From JAXDBV01 sp034678415 (GTDB lineage: Bacteria; Bacteroidota; Bacteroidia; Bacteroidales; VadinHA17), in the NCBI GenBank assembly GCA_034678415.1, contig JAXDBV010000182.1, positions 1 to 6,990 on the forward strand: a stretch of 6,990 nt of DNA, in the 5' to 3' direction. The stretch's first letter is position 1. Each line of letters begins with the position of its first letter. The notes beneath the pieces are model-generated. The model saw only the letters and a program-made list of their open reading frames with translations. It was not told where the DNA came from and did no database searches. Both the position numbers and the translations under genes were made by a program. Positions 6,596 to 6,990 of this stretch are shown one piece after another.

Positions 6596-6650
6596 CAGGT
6601 ACGATCTTATGATTCATGGATTCCTGTTTAATCACATAAAATAATTGATC

Positions 6651-6990
6651 ATGCACAGATATTTGTTTCTTATTGTTACCGCAGTGTTCTTCATTGCTTC
6701 CGGTTCAGCAGCTGCCCAGAAGCTGGACATGGGAAGATTAAGGGAGCTAACGATTCCGTCATGCTGACGGTGAAAACCGATCCCCGCATGAAATTTTCTG
6801 AGGAAGTGGCAATGAAGAATGAAGCCATTGTCGAACCCTGCATGAGAAGGCTGTAAGTGCTGGCGGAAGGGATGGATCGTATCAACGAGGTGAGAACAGC
6901 AATGGATCTGGTAAGCAGGCAGATGCCGGAGAAGGAAACAGAAGAGATAAAGAAGCTGAAAGAAATCACGAGGATCACAACTGATTCACT
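6651..6990 (+). pseudogene. Decayed gene for a secreted protein of unknown function (runs off the window)
   Basis: The ATG at 6651 opens MHRYLFLIVTAVFFIASG followed by SAAAQKLDMG: a clear signal peptide with a signal peptidase I-type AAA|Q site after residue 22 and Gln at +1, as is common in Bacteroidota. This frame stops at 6765-6767. Good coding sense resumes one frame away from about 6734 (KIKGANDSVMLTVKTDPRMK), implying a single lost base near the GGGAAG at 6731-6736. That second frame meets TAA at 6854-6856 (CMRRL-stop), then continues as a charged, helix-forming stretch (LAEGMDRINEVRTAMDLV, then EKETEEIKKLKEI) to the right edge. A short piece of the third frame (HEKAVS, 6841-6858) could instead mean two compensating indels around 6838-6858. 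No family was recognised. A sequencing or assembly error cannot be excluded, but there are at least two lesions within about 125 bases, while every other gene here is intact. Confidence 0.65.

Noticed and set aside
6586..6600. ACCTG-GCTAA-CAGGT inverted repeat at the end of the methyltransferase gene
   Set aside because: Only a 5-bp stem, with the stop codon in the loop and no T run after it; too weak to call a terminator.
6691..6978. 95-codon open frame on the minus strand at the right edge
   Set aside because: The plus strand here carries a signal peptide and helix-forming coding sense. The minus frame is Ser/Ile/Phe-rich as expected for a shadow.

Overview
The window looks like chromosomal DNA of a Bacteroidota bacterium, probably a Bacteroidales-like anaerobe, with roughly half G+C. 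This is inferred from three things. No start codon has a recognisable Shine-Dalgarno sequence. Perfect matches to the Bacteroidota -7 promoter element TAnnTTTG lie just upstream of two genes. The gene types fit: AsnA, a PhnP-like metallo-hydrolase and a short RsmI-like methyltransferase. There are no RNA genes, CRISPR arrays, insertion sequences or phage genes.

Left two thirds (5-4637, minus strand): a tight three-gene operon. It is read from right to left as a 600-residue single-chain aconitase/isopropylmalate-dehydratase-type hydro-lyase, then ammonia-dependent asparagine synthetase AsnA, then a second, clearly different single-chain hydro-lyase of 593 residues. The gaps are 12 nt and 1 nt, so co-transcription and probably coupled translation are expected. 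Both hydro-lyases carry the large (Fe-S) and small (swivel) domains that LeuC/LeuD enzymes keep on separate chains, and both have the three cluster cysteines. The downstream enzyme has canonical active-site residues. The upstream one departs from the usual pattern at several of them. Which hydroxy-acids they use cannot be decided from sequence; citrate/isocitrate, isopropylmalate and citramalate-type substrates are all open.

Middle (4638-4994): a 357-bp non-coding gap. It holds a likely promoter for the operon, a 37-bp near-perfect inverted repeat that is probably the terminator of the preceding gene, a cluster of CCGG-containing repeats, and a 10-bp direct repeat flanking that structured stretch.

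Right third: a PhnP-like metallo-beta-lactamase-fold hydrolase (4995-5756, minus) lies divergent to a short tetrapyrrole-methylase-family (RsmI-like) methyltransferase (5864-6595, plus). From 6651 to the right edge there is a decayed gene for a secreted protein, with a good signal peptide followed by a frameshift and an in-frame stop.

The most unusual feature is the operon: two divergent aconitase-superfamily fusions sandwiching asnA. No complete new defence or mobile system is visible.
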